Positions 17,717 to 25,164 of a DNA stretch of 40,796 nt are shown here, piece by piece. The position numbers and the translations under genes were made by a program. How positions within the stretch are numbered: the stretch's first letter is position 1; each line of letters opens with the position of its first letter. Origin of the DNA: Candidatus Stahliibacteriota bacterium. GTDB taxonomy: Bacteria; Hydrothermota; Tepidihabitantia; SM23-42. The notes under the pieces are model-generated. The model did no database searches. It saw only the letters and a program-made list of their open reading frames with translations, and was not told the DNA's origin. The stretch is taken from NCBI GenBank assembly GCA_030602565.1, contig JAUVZL010000021.1, positions 1-40,796 of the forward strand, in the 5' to 3' direction.

Positions 17717-18925
17717 CTACAATTTTATCTTCTTTGCCCATGAGCGGTTTTCTGTAAACCATTTAACTGCAGATTCTATACCCTGCTCTAATTTTATTTT
17801 TGGCTGCCAGGCAAGAATATTTTTTGCCTTGGTTATGTCAGCCCAGGTTGCCTGCATGTCAGCAGGATGGAATGGTTCATGTACAATCTTTGCTTTCTTG
17901 CCCAGCTTCTCCTCAATAAGCTTCAGAAATTCGAGTAATTCATGAGGTTGATCACAGCCAAGGTTTATTATATCAAAACCCAAAGGTTTTAATGCCATTA
18001 TTGTACCGCGGGCAATATCATCAACATATGTGAAATCACGTGACTGTTTACCGTCACCATAGATGATCACGGGTTTTTCTTGATAGACCCAGGAAATAAA
18101 TCGTAAAGGACTCATATCAGGTCTGGATGCTGGTCCGTACACAGTGAAATACCTTAAAATCGTTATATCTATATCGTATAAGTTATGATAGGTATAGCAC
18201 GTTACTTCAGCACTCTTCTTTGATGCAGCATAGGGTGATATGGGTTCATTTACGGGCAAATCTTCTTTAAACGGCATTTTCTGTCCTGCATAGAGCGAGG
18301 AGGTCGATGCAAGAATGAATTTTTTCACACCAAATTCACGACATAGTTCGAGAAGGTTTAAAGTACCTATGACGTTTGTCGTATAATAGACAAACGGGTT
18401 TTCCAAACTGTAGCGAACACCGGCACGGGCAGCGAGATTTATTATTGCGAGAAACGGAGCAGAGGAGCAGGGGTGATGAGTAGAATTTGTTACACCCTCA
18501 CCCCCTGAAACAAGTTCAGGGCAGGCTTTACCCTCTCCCATCAAGGGAGAGGGAATATGAGTTGGTGCACCTCCCTTCAAGGGAGAGGGATTTTTGAGAG
18601 TTGAATATTGCTGAAAGAGCTTCTTAAGAGAATCGTAATTTTCGATGTCGAGTTTGTGAAAAATAAATTTAGATTCATACGGACTTTGGGATTGATTCAT
18701 ACTGATTTTATTTAATTGCTCGAGGCGCCATTGTTTTAGGCGGACATCGTAGTAGTCGTTCATGTTGTCTATGCCGATGACGTTGACAGATTTTACCCCC
18801 TCACCCTTACCCTCTGCTTCAAGAGATGAGGGAATGAGATCAGGTTTTGTGAGGAGGAATTCACATACTTTCCAGCCGATAAAACCAGCCGCGCCGGTGA
18901 CTAATATATTTATTTGATGAGACAT
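17717..18925 (-). CDS. UDP-glucuronate 4-epimerase-like SDR enzyme with palindrome-derived inserts
   Basis: Extended short-chain dehydrogenase/reductase. NAD-binding TGAAGFIG at 10-17, IDNMNDYYDVRLKQWR (typical of UDP-glucuronate 4-epimerases), catalytic YAASK, and YFTVYGPASRPDM. It should interconvert UDP-glucuronate and UDP-galacturonate for the neighbouring locus. The frame extends to an ATG at 18943, but that ATG overlaps the TATAAT box at 18940-18935; the next ATG, 18925, sits 9 nt past the box and begins MSHQINILVTG, so I choose it (402 residues). The family is usually about 320-340 residues. The excess comes from two in-frame inserts, residues about 28-46 and 108-156, made of hairpin repeats (Pro/Ser/Gly/Glu-rich, e.g. 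PSPLMGEGK). Confidence 0.85.
   Translation of the reverse strand: MSHQINILVTGAAGFIGWKVCEFLLTKPDLIPSSLEAEGKGEGVKSVNVIGIDNMNDYYDVRLKQWRLEQLNKISMNQSQSPYESKFIFHKLDIENYDSLKKLFQQYSTLKNPSPLKGGAPTHIPSPLMGEGKACPELVSGGEGVTNSTHHPCSSAPFLAIINLAARAGVRYSLENPFVYYTTNVIGTLNLLELCREFGVKKFILASTSSLYAGQKMPFKEDLPVNEPISPYAASKKSAEVTCYTYHNLYDIDITILRYFTVYGPASRPDMSPLRFISWVYQEKPVIIYGDGKQSRDFTYVDDIARGTIMALKPLGFDIINLGCDQPHELLEFLKLIEEKLGKKAKIVHEPFHPADMQATWADITKAKNILAWQPKIKLEQGIESAVKWFTENRSWAKKIKL
18461..18600. repeat. Three consecutive palindromes inserted in frame in the epimerase
   Basis: In gene sense three hairpins follow one another: CCCTCTCCC-TTGA-AGGGAGG, CCCTCTCCC-TTGAT-GGGAGAGGG, and CCCTGAAC-TTG-TTTCAGGG followed by GGTGAGGG. 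Together they encode roughly residues 110-150, which have no counterpart between the conserved DIEN and INLAARAG blocks of the family. Confidence 0.75.
18788..18844. repeat. Smaller palindromic insert near the epimerase N-terminus
   Basis: In gene sense CCCTCATCTCTTGAAG...CAGAGGG...GGTGAGGGGG forms a nested hairpin and encodes about residues 28-46 (PSSLEAEGKGEG), between the first helix and the second strand of the Rossmann fold, where the family normally has only a few residues. Confidence 0.65.
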
Positions 18926-18934
18926 TATCAGACC

Positions 18935-18962
18935 ATTATACAAATATTCACGGTAGAGTCAA
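18935..18962 (-). promoter_or_regulatory. Promoter of the epimerase gene
   Basis: On the minus strand TTGACT (18962-18957), 16-nt spacer, TATAAT (18940-18935). It fixes the start codon at 18925, leaving a leader of only two or three bases. Confidence 0.8.
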
Positions 18963-19019
18963 CGAAAAATCAAATACTTTATTTCCCCAATACCCTGTGG
19001 AAATTCATTATTTGTTACA

Positions 19020-19115
19020 ACAGACCTCCTTATCTGCGAGAAATCATGATTTCTCGCCTCGACCACTACATTGATTAGGGAATTACCACAGTCCAATAAA
19101 TTGGGCGACTATAAC
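19020..19115. repeat. Palindromic repeats with ACTACA/ACTATA tails
   Basis: A perfect 22-bp palindrome at 19036-19057 (arms GCGAGAAATCA) is followed by CTCGACCACTACA. A second hairpin, CCAATAAATTGG at 19093-19104, is followed by GCGACTATAA. Both are members or fragments of the two-hairpin family with ACTAC ends seen elsewhere in the window. Confidence 0.65.
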
Positions 19116-19181
19116 CCTGATGAAGGTTCTCGACTTCGCCTGCGACAAAAGCAGGCAGGCTCGAACAATAGTTACTAAGGA

Positions 19182-19301
19182 GAACATATAATAGATTAAT
19201 TACCGAAATCACCCCCACTTTTACCCCGTTAGATAGTAAAGATCTAACGGGGTTAATCCTCCCCCGTCGAAGGGGGAGGAAAATTAAAGTATTATATGTT
19301 C
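19182..19301. repeat. 120-bp MITE-like nested palindrome
   Basis: Ends are 20-bp inverted repeats (19182-19201 and 19282-19301) that match at 18 of 20 positions: GAACATATAATA, a 2-base difference, TTAATT. Inside lie a 12-bp-stem hairpin ACCCCGTTAGAT/ATCTAACGGGGT (19223-19253) and a second hairpin CCTCCCCC/GGGGGAGG. There is no coding capacity. The last bases come close to the stop of the M1 peptidase gene (19315), so transcripts of that gene would end in this structure. Confidence 0.7.
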
Positions 19302-19314
19302 GGCGAAAATTTTC

Positions 19315-21165
19315 TTATTTTACAATGACAACTCGTTTTTTCTTATCCCCAACTATAACATGATAGATACCCGCGCTTGATGGTCGGTAGACCAATTCCT
19401 CAGCATAGGTTTTATAGACCATTCTTCCGGTTATATCAAAGACCTTGATCAAACCCGGTTGCGTGAGGGTAAGTTCTATGTGCCGACCGATCGAATTGAT
19501 CTTCTCAATTGCAATATTATTACTGACATATTCTTCAATACCTTGCGTGACCGTGTTTTTCTGAATGATCCAGGTTTCGGGATCAACGACAATGTCCATT
19601 GGCTCTTGTGCTAATACATACTCAAAGTGTTGTGGGGACTGATTTATGTCGAGCGTTAATATTGTATCACCGCTCGGGTAATCTACTCCGATTGGCAAAG
19701 GCATATGAAAGACTGAAGGCCCCATAGGCTGTGTCTGCGTGATATCAAGTACCAAACGCCAGTTTGGCGATTCATAGACTTTAACCCAGACGATATCGTA
19801 AATCGGATAATATAAATCATAAACCCACTCATTAAAAAACCAATCATAATTACCCCCGAGCGCCTGATTGAGGATAAGATTTGCATCATCAGTCGAGGAA
19901 TTCCCATACTCAAATGAATCACGGTAAGTACTCATGAAGCTCAACCAGATGTTATCATCTTCGCATAGATAACGTATCATATGGAGTACCCACGAAGCCT
20001 TGCAATAATCATGCCCCCAGCAGAAAAGATCGGTCAGGGTTGTATCGTATAGAGGTCTTGGATGAGAAGCCTCTGCGGAAAAATACGCATTACGGCGCGA
20101 TATCATGGTATTGATAAATGACTGATGTCCTTCTCTTCGCTCCCTGTAAAGGGCATCTGAATAAGTTCCAAATCCTTCGTTCAACCAGACATTCTGCCAA
20201 CCAAAACACGTTACCATATCGCCCCACCACATGTGAGACATCTCATGTGCCATCAAGTAATAATCATTACCGACAAAGCCTGTACGATATATCGAACTCA
20301 TGGTTTGATGTTCCATGCCCGCATAATAGAATGGATGGAGTATTACCATGCCATACCGTTCAAATGGATAATCACCGTATAGCGAATCATAATAATACAT
20401 CATATCAACTGTATGTTGAAATGCAGTAGGGGCATAAATCGTATCCTCAGGCCAGAAATGATATTTGATCTCAATACTGTCAGACGCTGACGGATAATAC
20501 CAATCTGAATATGTGGTAAAGATACTTGAGGCAAAGTGAATAAGATAAGGAGCAATCGGATAATTATGTTTCCAATTGAATGTTGCATAACCTGCCGTAG
20601 TATCTACATCAAGTAATTCTCCAGTAGCGCAGACATAATAGGAATCCGGTACAGTTATAAAAAACTCGACACCATAATCAGCCTTGTCCCATAATCGGTC
20701 ATAACAGGGTAGCCATCTTCTTGTGCAGAATGGACAACCCAGGGTATATGAAATGGGGTGGGTGCTGGTATACCAGAGATAACCCATACTGCCTGAACCC
20801 GTACCACTATAGCCCACCATTATATCAAAGGAATCACCCTGATTATAGACTTGAGGCAAGTTCACATATAAAGTCTCGTAATTGTGGGAGTAAGATGCAG
20901 TAAGTCCATCGACTTTTAAAGAGTCAACATTCAAGCCTAAAAGGTGGAGGTCAAGAATCGTCAAATTATCCTGATTACTCCGGGCTGAAATCGTAACTGC
21001 GCCTTCAAGATAACGGGAAGTCATGGCCAGGTCAAGATCAATGAAATAGTGTAATACATCATATGTATGTGTTGACTCGGCTCTTACCGGTTCAGGATAG
21101 AATACCTGTTTGTTCTCGATATTAAGAAATGATTGGGTTGCTAAAAACAATATTATTAGTGTCAT
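19315..21165 (-). CDS. Secreted M1-family metallopeptidase with C-terminal sorting domain
   Basis: 616 residues. A signal peptide-like N-terminus (LIILFLATQSF) precedes the aminopeptidase-N beta domain (about 35-225), the catalytic domain with HEMSH at 307-311 and the third zinc ligand E330 in NEGF, giving the M1 HExxH-x18-E spacing. The usual exopeptidase motif G-x-MEN reads GMEHQT at 283-288, a variant that may affect N-terminal recognition. The last 80 residues (about 535-616; IKVFDITGRMVYKT, SSAGIYHVIVG, KKKRVVIVK) form a Por/T9SS-type sorting domain, so the protein is probably exported to the cell surface. An AGGAGG ribosome site and its own promoter lie upstream. Monocistronic. Confidence 0.9.
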   Translation of the reverse strand: MTLIILFLATQSFLNIENKQVFYPEPVRAESTHTYDVLHYFIDLDLAMTSRYLEGAVTISARSNQDNLTILDLHLLGLNVDSLKVDGLTASYSHNYETLYVNLPQVYNQGDSFDIMVGYSGTGSGSMGYLWYTSTHPISYTLGCPFCTRRWLPCYDRLWDKADYGVEFFITVPDSYYVCATGELLDVDTTAGYATFNWKHNYPIAPYLIHFASSIFTTYSDWYYPSASDSIEIKYHFWPEDTIYAPTAFQHTVDMMYYYDSLYGDYPFERYGMVILHPFYYAGMEHQTMSSIYRTGFVGNDYYLMAHEMSHMWWGDMVTCFGWQNVWLNEGFGTYSDALYRERREGHQSFINTMISRRNAYFSAEASHPRPLYDTTLTDLFCWGHDYCKASWVLHMIRYLCEDDNIWLSFMSTYRDSFEYGNSSTDDANLILNQALGGNYDWFFNEWVYDLYYPIYDIVWVKVYESPNWRLVLDITQTQPMGPSVFHMPLPIGVDYPSGDTILTLDINQSPQHFEYVLAQEPMDIVVDPETWIIQKNTVTQGIEEYVSNNIAIEKINSIGRHIELTLTQPGLIKVFDITGRMVYKTYAEELVYRPSSAGIYHVIVGDKKKRVVIVK

Positions 21166-21182
21166 TGTTCCTCCTTTAATAA

Positions 21183-21210
21183 ATTATAAGCAATGTATGG
21201 GCGGTGTCAA
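21183..21210 (-). promoter_or_regulatory. Promoter of the M1 peptidase
   Basis: On the minus strand TTGACA (21210-21205), 16-nt spacer, TATAAT (21188-21183). The leader would be about 11 nt and consist mainly of the AGGAGG site. Confidence 0.85.
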
Positions 21211-21267
21211 GATAACAAAATGGTTTATGGGTTTGGGTATGGAAGCGGGAAGAAATAGATGATGAAT

Positions 21268-21313
21268 TGTAGTCGTCTGATTTATCAGACGCTCGATAAA
21301 TCGAGCAACTACA
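21268..21313. repeat. Clean two-hairpin palindromic repeat
   Basis: This is the best-preserved unit of the family. TGTAGT, then hairpin CGTCTGAT-TT-ATCAGACG, then hairpin CTCGAT-AA-ATCGAG, then CAACTACA. The loops TT and AA are complementary, and the outer GTAGT and ACTAC ends pair. It lies between the speB stop and the M1 peptidase promoter. Confidence 0.75.
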
Positions 21314-21361
21314 GATCATTTGCCATCTGAAACAAATGATAAAATTATGACTGCTTAGTGC

Positions 21362-22183
21362 TTACTGCGTACTGCTTACTATTAGAATGAGCTCCCGCAG
21401 TATCTCGGCCACGGTAGAACCTGATGCATAAGGCGAGGCTGCGAAAGGGTTGTATTCGACAATATCAGCTCCAAGGATTTTTTTATCTTTGAATAATAAC
21501 AATGCCTTGATAAGTTCCTGATACGAGACCCCACCTGGTTCAGGTGTGGAAACTGCTGGCAAAACGCCCGGGTCTAAGACATCTACATCTATTGACAGAT
21601 AAATAGGTTCTTTAATATTGTTTATTACTGAAGACAAAGGTTTAAAAACATCAAATTTATACAAATTCTTAGCAAGGCGAAATTCGTCTTGAGTTCCTGA
21701 GCGGATCCCAAATTGATACAGATTATCAAATCCAATTATATCACCTACTCGTCGCATTACTGTGGCATGACAGATTTTCTGCCCGAGATACTCATCACGC
21801 AGATCACAGTGAGCATCGAAATGAACCAGTGAGAAATTTTCATATTTCTCTTTGAGGACTTGAATGATCGGTACGGTAATTGTATGCTCACCGCCGAGTG
21901 TAATGAGATATTTCTTTCTGTTTATGTATTTCTCGACTACGGTACGCGCTTTTAAGACCCAATCTTTTGTGTCAAACTCTACATCCCCGCAATCACATAT
22001 TTTCACGTCATAAAGGCTCTTATTCTGATAAGGAGAATAATCTTCAATGTTTTCAGAACACAATCTTATGAATTCGGGTCCAAATCGCGAACCGGGGAGA
22101 AAAGATGAAGTTCGGTCATAAGGAAGACCAAGGATGATAACTTGAGCATTGTCCAATGTGGAGTTGGAATAATATAACTTCAT
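21362..22183 (-). CDS. speB: Agmatinase/arginase-family ureohydrolase
   Basis: 273 residues, the usual size. The binuclear manganese ligands are present: GGEHT, DAHCDLRDEY and SIDVDVLDPG, and the substrate-side PEPGGVSYQEL segment is intact. The enzyme hydrolyses agmatine to putrescine and urea, the biosynthetic polyamine route, though arginase or another guanidino substrate cannot be excluded. It follows rnfB by 31 bp on the same strand, with GAGGATCAGG before the ATG, so the two share the promoter at 23240-23267. Confidence 0.85.
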   Translation of the reverse strand: MKLYYSNSTLDNAQVIILGLPYDRTSSFLPGSRFGPEFIRLCSENIEDYSPYQNKSLYDVKICDCGDVEFDTKDWVLKARTVVEKYINRKKYLITLGGEHTITVPIIQVLKEKYENFSLVHFDAHCDLRDEYLGQKICHATVMRRVGDIIGFDNLYQFGIRSGTQDEFRLAKNLYKFDVFKPLSSVINNIKEPIYLSIDVDVLDPGVLPAVSTPEPGGVSYQELIKALLLFKDKKILGADIVEYNPFAASPYASGSTVAEILRELILIVSSTQ

Positions 22184-22214
22184 CCTGATCCTCTGATAGC
22201 CTGATGTCCTAACA

Positions 22215-23231
22215 CTATGCTACTTCTATATATCCCAGGGCGCCGGCCATGGTAATAACCTTTATCGGACAGACTTCAAAACACCTGCCACAACCTATGC
22301 ACTTATCTTTTATCACGGTGTGGCGTTTTCCTGGTTCACCCTCAATCGCCTTGAATAAACATACCTTCAGGCATTCTCCACAGCCATCGCACTTTGAAGA
22401 AATAATGGCATAAGGTCGCGCTGGGGCACGGTCAATAAATGATTTGGTTGGACATTTATTATAACAGATACCGCATGATGTACACTTGGTATAGTCCATC
22501 TTGGGAAGGTTACGGTCCATTTGTATTGCTCCTTCATAGGGACAGGACTTAACACAGAGGGTACAACCAATACAACCAACTTTACAGACATTTTTGACTA
22601 CTTTGCCTTTATCCAGAGTCTTACAGGCTAAGTATATCAATTGAGCGCGGGGCATTAACTCAAGAACCTGACGCGGACACTCTTTTACGCAAATACCACA
22701 TGCCGTGCATTTGTGTGGATCAATAATAGGCAGACGATTCGGTCCCATTGTAATGGCATCAAATGGACAAACAGTCTCACAGTGACCACCGCCCAAACAC
22801 CCCCATTCACATGCTTTATTGCCGCCCAAGAGGATGTAATTGCTTCGGCAATCACCTGGCCCTATATACTCAAACTTTTCAACTGCGTTTTCCCTGCCGC
22901 CCCGGCACCGCAATACGCACAGCATTGGTTCTGCTGCCTCAACCTCAATCCCCAGAATTTCGCCGATTTTCCTGATTGTTTCGGCACCACCGACCGGGCA
23001 GAGGTTTAACGCTACCTCACCAGCATTTTCAATTAAGGCATGGGCATAGGCATCACAACCAGGAAAACCACAGGCACCGCAATTTGCACTTGGCAAGGCA
23101 TCTCTCAGTTTCTGCTCTTGTTCACTAATTTTGACCGCGAGTTTCTTGAATGCAATAGCCAGAACAATACCAAAAATCAAACTGAGACCGCCAAGACCAG
23201 CAACTGATTTTATGACTTCTATTGCACTCAT
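22215..23231 (-). CDS. rnfB: RnfB-like multi-cluster ferredoxin
   Basis: 338 residues. An N-terminal membrane helix (about 10-28) is followed by the RnfB-specific CGACGFPGC...C cluster domain (about 47-80). Then come several ferredoxin motifs: CTACGICVKECP, CIGCTLCVKSCP, CTSCGICYNKCP, CDGCGECLKVC and CIGCGRCFEVCP, so about six 4Fe-4S clusters in all, like the long RnfB of acetogens. RnfB passes electrons between ferredoxin and the Rnf membrane complex. No other rnf gene is in the window, so it may work with a complex encoded elsewhere or serve the FAD/2Fe-2S oxidoreductase encoded next door. The ATG is 8 nt past the -10 box. Confidence 0.85.
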   Translation of the reverse strand: MSAIEVIKSVAGLGGLSLIFGIVLAIAFKKLAVKISEQEQKLRDALPSANCGACGFPGCDAYAHALIENAGEVALNLCPVGGAETIRKIGEILGIEVEAAEPMLCVLRCRGGRENAVEKFEYIGPGDCRSNYILLGGNKACEWGCLGGGHCETVCPFDAITMGPNRLPIIDPHKCTACGICVKECPRQVLELMPRAQLIYLACKTLDKGKVVKNVCKVGCIGCTLCVKSCPYEGAIQMDRNLPKMDYTKCTSCGICYNKCPTKSFIDRAPARPYAIISSKCDGCGECLKVCLFKAIEGEPGKRHTVIKDKCIGCGRCFEVCPIKVITMAGALGYIEVA

Positions 23232-23239
23232 AACATGGT

Positions 23240-23267
23240 ATTATATAGAGAAAAGTTGGGCTGTCAA
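23240..23267 (-). promoter_or_regulatory. Near-leaderless promoter of rnfB-speB
   Basis: On the minus strand TTGACA (23267-23262), 16-nt spacer, TATAAT (23245-23240); the rnfB ATG follows after 8 nt. Confidence 0.8.
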
Positions 23268-23317
23268 TGAAACTGCTTGGTCCGCCAAGAAACGTGGCGG
23301 ACTCGCAAAGACCTTGG

Positions 23318-24439
23318 TTAATGCGGCTTCAACCGACTGAGACCAGATACAATCCTTTGTTCAAATGGTGAGGATCTGATTATTGATAATTCCCTTTTTG
23401 CCTGTTGGGCAATCTCTTTACCCTGCTTGGTCTCGCCGTATAGAACTTCGTGCGCCTTGGCGCCGGCAATCTTGCCTTCGAGTATAGCAGTAGACGCCTC
23501 CTCAATACACGCCAGATCACCGCACACAAAGATGTTTTTCTGGGTAGTCATCATGTCTTCATTGTGAAGGGGCATATGACCGCCAAGCTCAGGGATATAA
23601 TCTATACGACATCCTGCCTGGTACAGCAACTCGCAGAGTGGCGAAAGACCGATCGCAATCAGAATCATATCGCACTCAATTGTTTTTTCTGTACCGGGCA
23701 GGCACTCATATTCTCCGTCGACCTTACTGATGAGTGCAGCTGCAACACAATCTCTACCCTGGGCTTGAATAATTGTGTGTTTGAGGATAATCGGCACACC
23801 AGCTCTTTTTATCTTTGCCGCGTGAACATAATAACCACCGACTTTATCCATGATTTCTATAATTGCCGCGACCTCAACACCAGCCTGCAGCAACTGATAA
23901 GGAACAATCAAGCCGATATTACCAGAGCCGATTACCACAGCTCTTTTCCCTGGCACAACACCATAGACATTCATCATGGTCTGTACAGCACCGGCGCCAT
24001 AAACACCAGGTAAATCTGCGTTGTCAAAGGCGAGCATGTTTTCACTAGCCCCGGTTGCAAAAATGTACGCTCTAGCCTTTACTGACAACAATTTATCATG
24101 TTGCAACACACCGATGATATCATCATCATAATACCCAACTACAGTTGCATTGTGGAGAACGTCAAAACCTAAATCCTTAATCTCTTTGCTGAGAATACCT
24201 GCTATATCAACGCCTCTTACACCACAATAATGCGCTTTAGAGCCGAAAAACTTGTGTGTCTGCTTAATTAATTGCCCACCGAGCACTGGGTTATCATCGA
24301 TTATCATAACCTTGGCTCCGAGCCTACGTGCAATGATCCCGGCTTCAAGACCTGCAGGACCGCCGCCTATCACACAGATATCGAGGGTTTGAAGTTTCGA
24401 AGTAGCGAAGTTTAGAACCTGTCCTTTGTCGTTTGTCAT
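23318..24439 (-). CDS. FAD-dependent oxidoreductase (HcnB / sarcosine-oxidase-alpha-like)
   Basis: 373 residues from the chosen start. FAD-binding CVIGGGPAGLEAGIIARRLG near the N-terminus with a downstream ATGASENMLAF, a second Rossmann motif VVIGSGNIGLIVPYQLL, and the terminal FVCGDLACIEEASTAILEGKIAG. This is the pattern of the FAD subunits of amino-acid or opine dehydrogenases (HcnB, OoxA, SoxA core). A longer frame reaches 24502, but the ATG at 24439 overlaps the upstream stop as ATGA, the usual coupled arrangement, and I prefer it. Residues just after the start are encoded by a small CGAAG-rich palindrome. Together with the 2Fe-2S protein it likely oxidises an amine or imino acid; substrate unknown. 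Confidence 0.8.
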   Translation of the reverse strand: MTNDKGQVLNFATSKLQTLDICVIGGGPAGLEAGIIARRLGAKVMIIDDNPVLGGQLIKQTHKFFGSKAHYCGVRGVDIAGILSKEIKDLGFDVLHNATVVGYYDDDIIGVLQHDKLLSVKARAYIFATGASENMLAFDNADLPGVYGAGAVQTMMNVYGVVPGKRAVVIGSGNIGLIVPYQLLQAGVEVAAIIEIMDKVGGYYVHAAKIKRAGVPIILKHTIIQAQGRDCVAAALISKVDGEYECLPGTEKTIECDMILIAIGLSPLCELLYQAGCRIDYIPELGGHMPLHNEDMMTTQKNIFVCGDLACIEEASTAILEGKIAGAKAHEVLYGETKQGKEIAQQAKRELSIIRSSPFEQRIVSGLSRLKPH

Positions 24440-24747
24440 TGTTTCTGACTTTTTCCTTTTTGCCGACGCACTTTCATACCTGATTTCAGTAATTCCACGC
24501 AAACCATTACATTGGAACGACCATCAACCTCCATTAAGCAAGAAGAGCATTTGCCAACTGCACAAAAGAACCCTCGGGGACGATTATACCTTTCTGAGAA
24601 ACTCAGCACCTTAATACCAGCTGCGTGCAAGGCTGCGGCTACAGGAAGTCCTTCATAGCCCTCGATTTCTCGGTTCTCGAAAAAGAACTTAACTTTTTTG
24701 CCGCGTTTGAATTCTAAAATCGGATGTTCTTTTAAGTAACCATCCAT
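24436..24747 (-). CDS. 2Fe-2S ferredoxin-like subunit (HcnA-like)
   Basis: 103 residues with a Fer2_4-type fold. Cluster ligands lie in FFCAVGKCSSCLMEVDGRSNVMVC (C-x4-C-x2-C-x11-C spacing by eye). Such proteins are fused to, or encoded beside, the FAD subunit of HcnABC- and sarcosine-oxidase-type dehydrogenases. The stop overlaps the start of the FAD gene by four bases. Upstream, GAGG of the CGTTCG palindromic repeat seems to provide the ribosome site. No promoter of the usual form is evident. Confidence 0.8.
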   Translation of the reverse strand: MDGYLKEHPILEFKRGKKVKFFFENREIEGYEGLPVAAALHAAGIKVLSFSERYNRPRGFFCAVGKCSSCLMEVDGRSNVMVCVELLKSGMKVRRQKGKSQKQ

Positions 24748-24754
24748 AATGACA

Positions 24755-25115
24755 CCTCACTTCGTTCGGTAAATCCCAAAATCAAAATTCTAAATCTTAA
24801 ACAAATTCCAATGATCAAATCCAAAAAATTTTTAGTTGTCATCATCCGGTTTAGCCGGATGATCCCGGAATAGGTATTCTGGATTGCCTGGTCAAGCCAG
24901 GCAATGACAGAATGGTACTTCTCGACTCTCATTCGCGAAGCTCATGGTCGCTCGAAGAATAAAATCATTATTGTTCGACCTGTATCGAGTAAAATCGAGA
25001 TAGCTTGCCCTGTTAAATACAAAATATTACACCTCCGAGTAAATCTATCATCTCATTAAACCCGCTTTTTTCTTCTATCATAAATCAATCTCTATTATTT
25101 AACGGGGCTTGTCGA
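24755..25115. repeat. Cluster of unrelated palindromic repeats in a gene-free spacer
   Basis: No coding region is supported between 24748 and 25164. The spacer holds: a CACTTCGTTCGGT element near 24756; the hairpin ATCATCCGG/CCGGATGAT at 24841-24863; the hairpin ATTGCCTGG/CCAGGCAAT at 24883-24905, followed by GACAGAATGG; CTCG-rich arms at 24920-25000; and a longer inverted pair, GCCCTGTTAAATA (25007-25019) against TATTTAACGGGGC (25096-25108), matching at 12 of 13. The open frames here translate repeat sequence only. Confidence 0.7.
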
Positions 25116-25164
25116 GAACTCACCATAATGATAGCTACTAATAATTCTGTTGAAAAACACTCGG

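Noticed and set aside
18461-18600. CRISPR array or tandem repeat array
   Set aside because: The repeats are differing hairpins without constant repeat length or unique spacers, and they are inside an ORF.
18926-18943. Epimerase start at the ATG 18943
   Set aside because: That ATG lies in and just after the TATAAT box of the gene's promoter; the ATG at 18925 directly precedes the Rossmann motif.
24732-24932. Minus-strand ORF of 66 codons upstream of the 2Fe-2S gene
   Set aside because: Its translation is a string of palindromic repeats (CCAGGCAAT hairpin, ATCATCCGG hairpin, CGTTCG element); no family features and no ribosome site.
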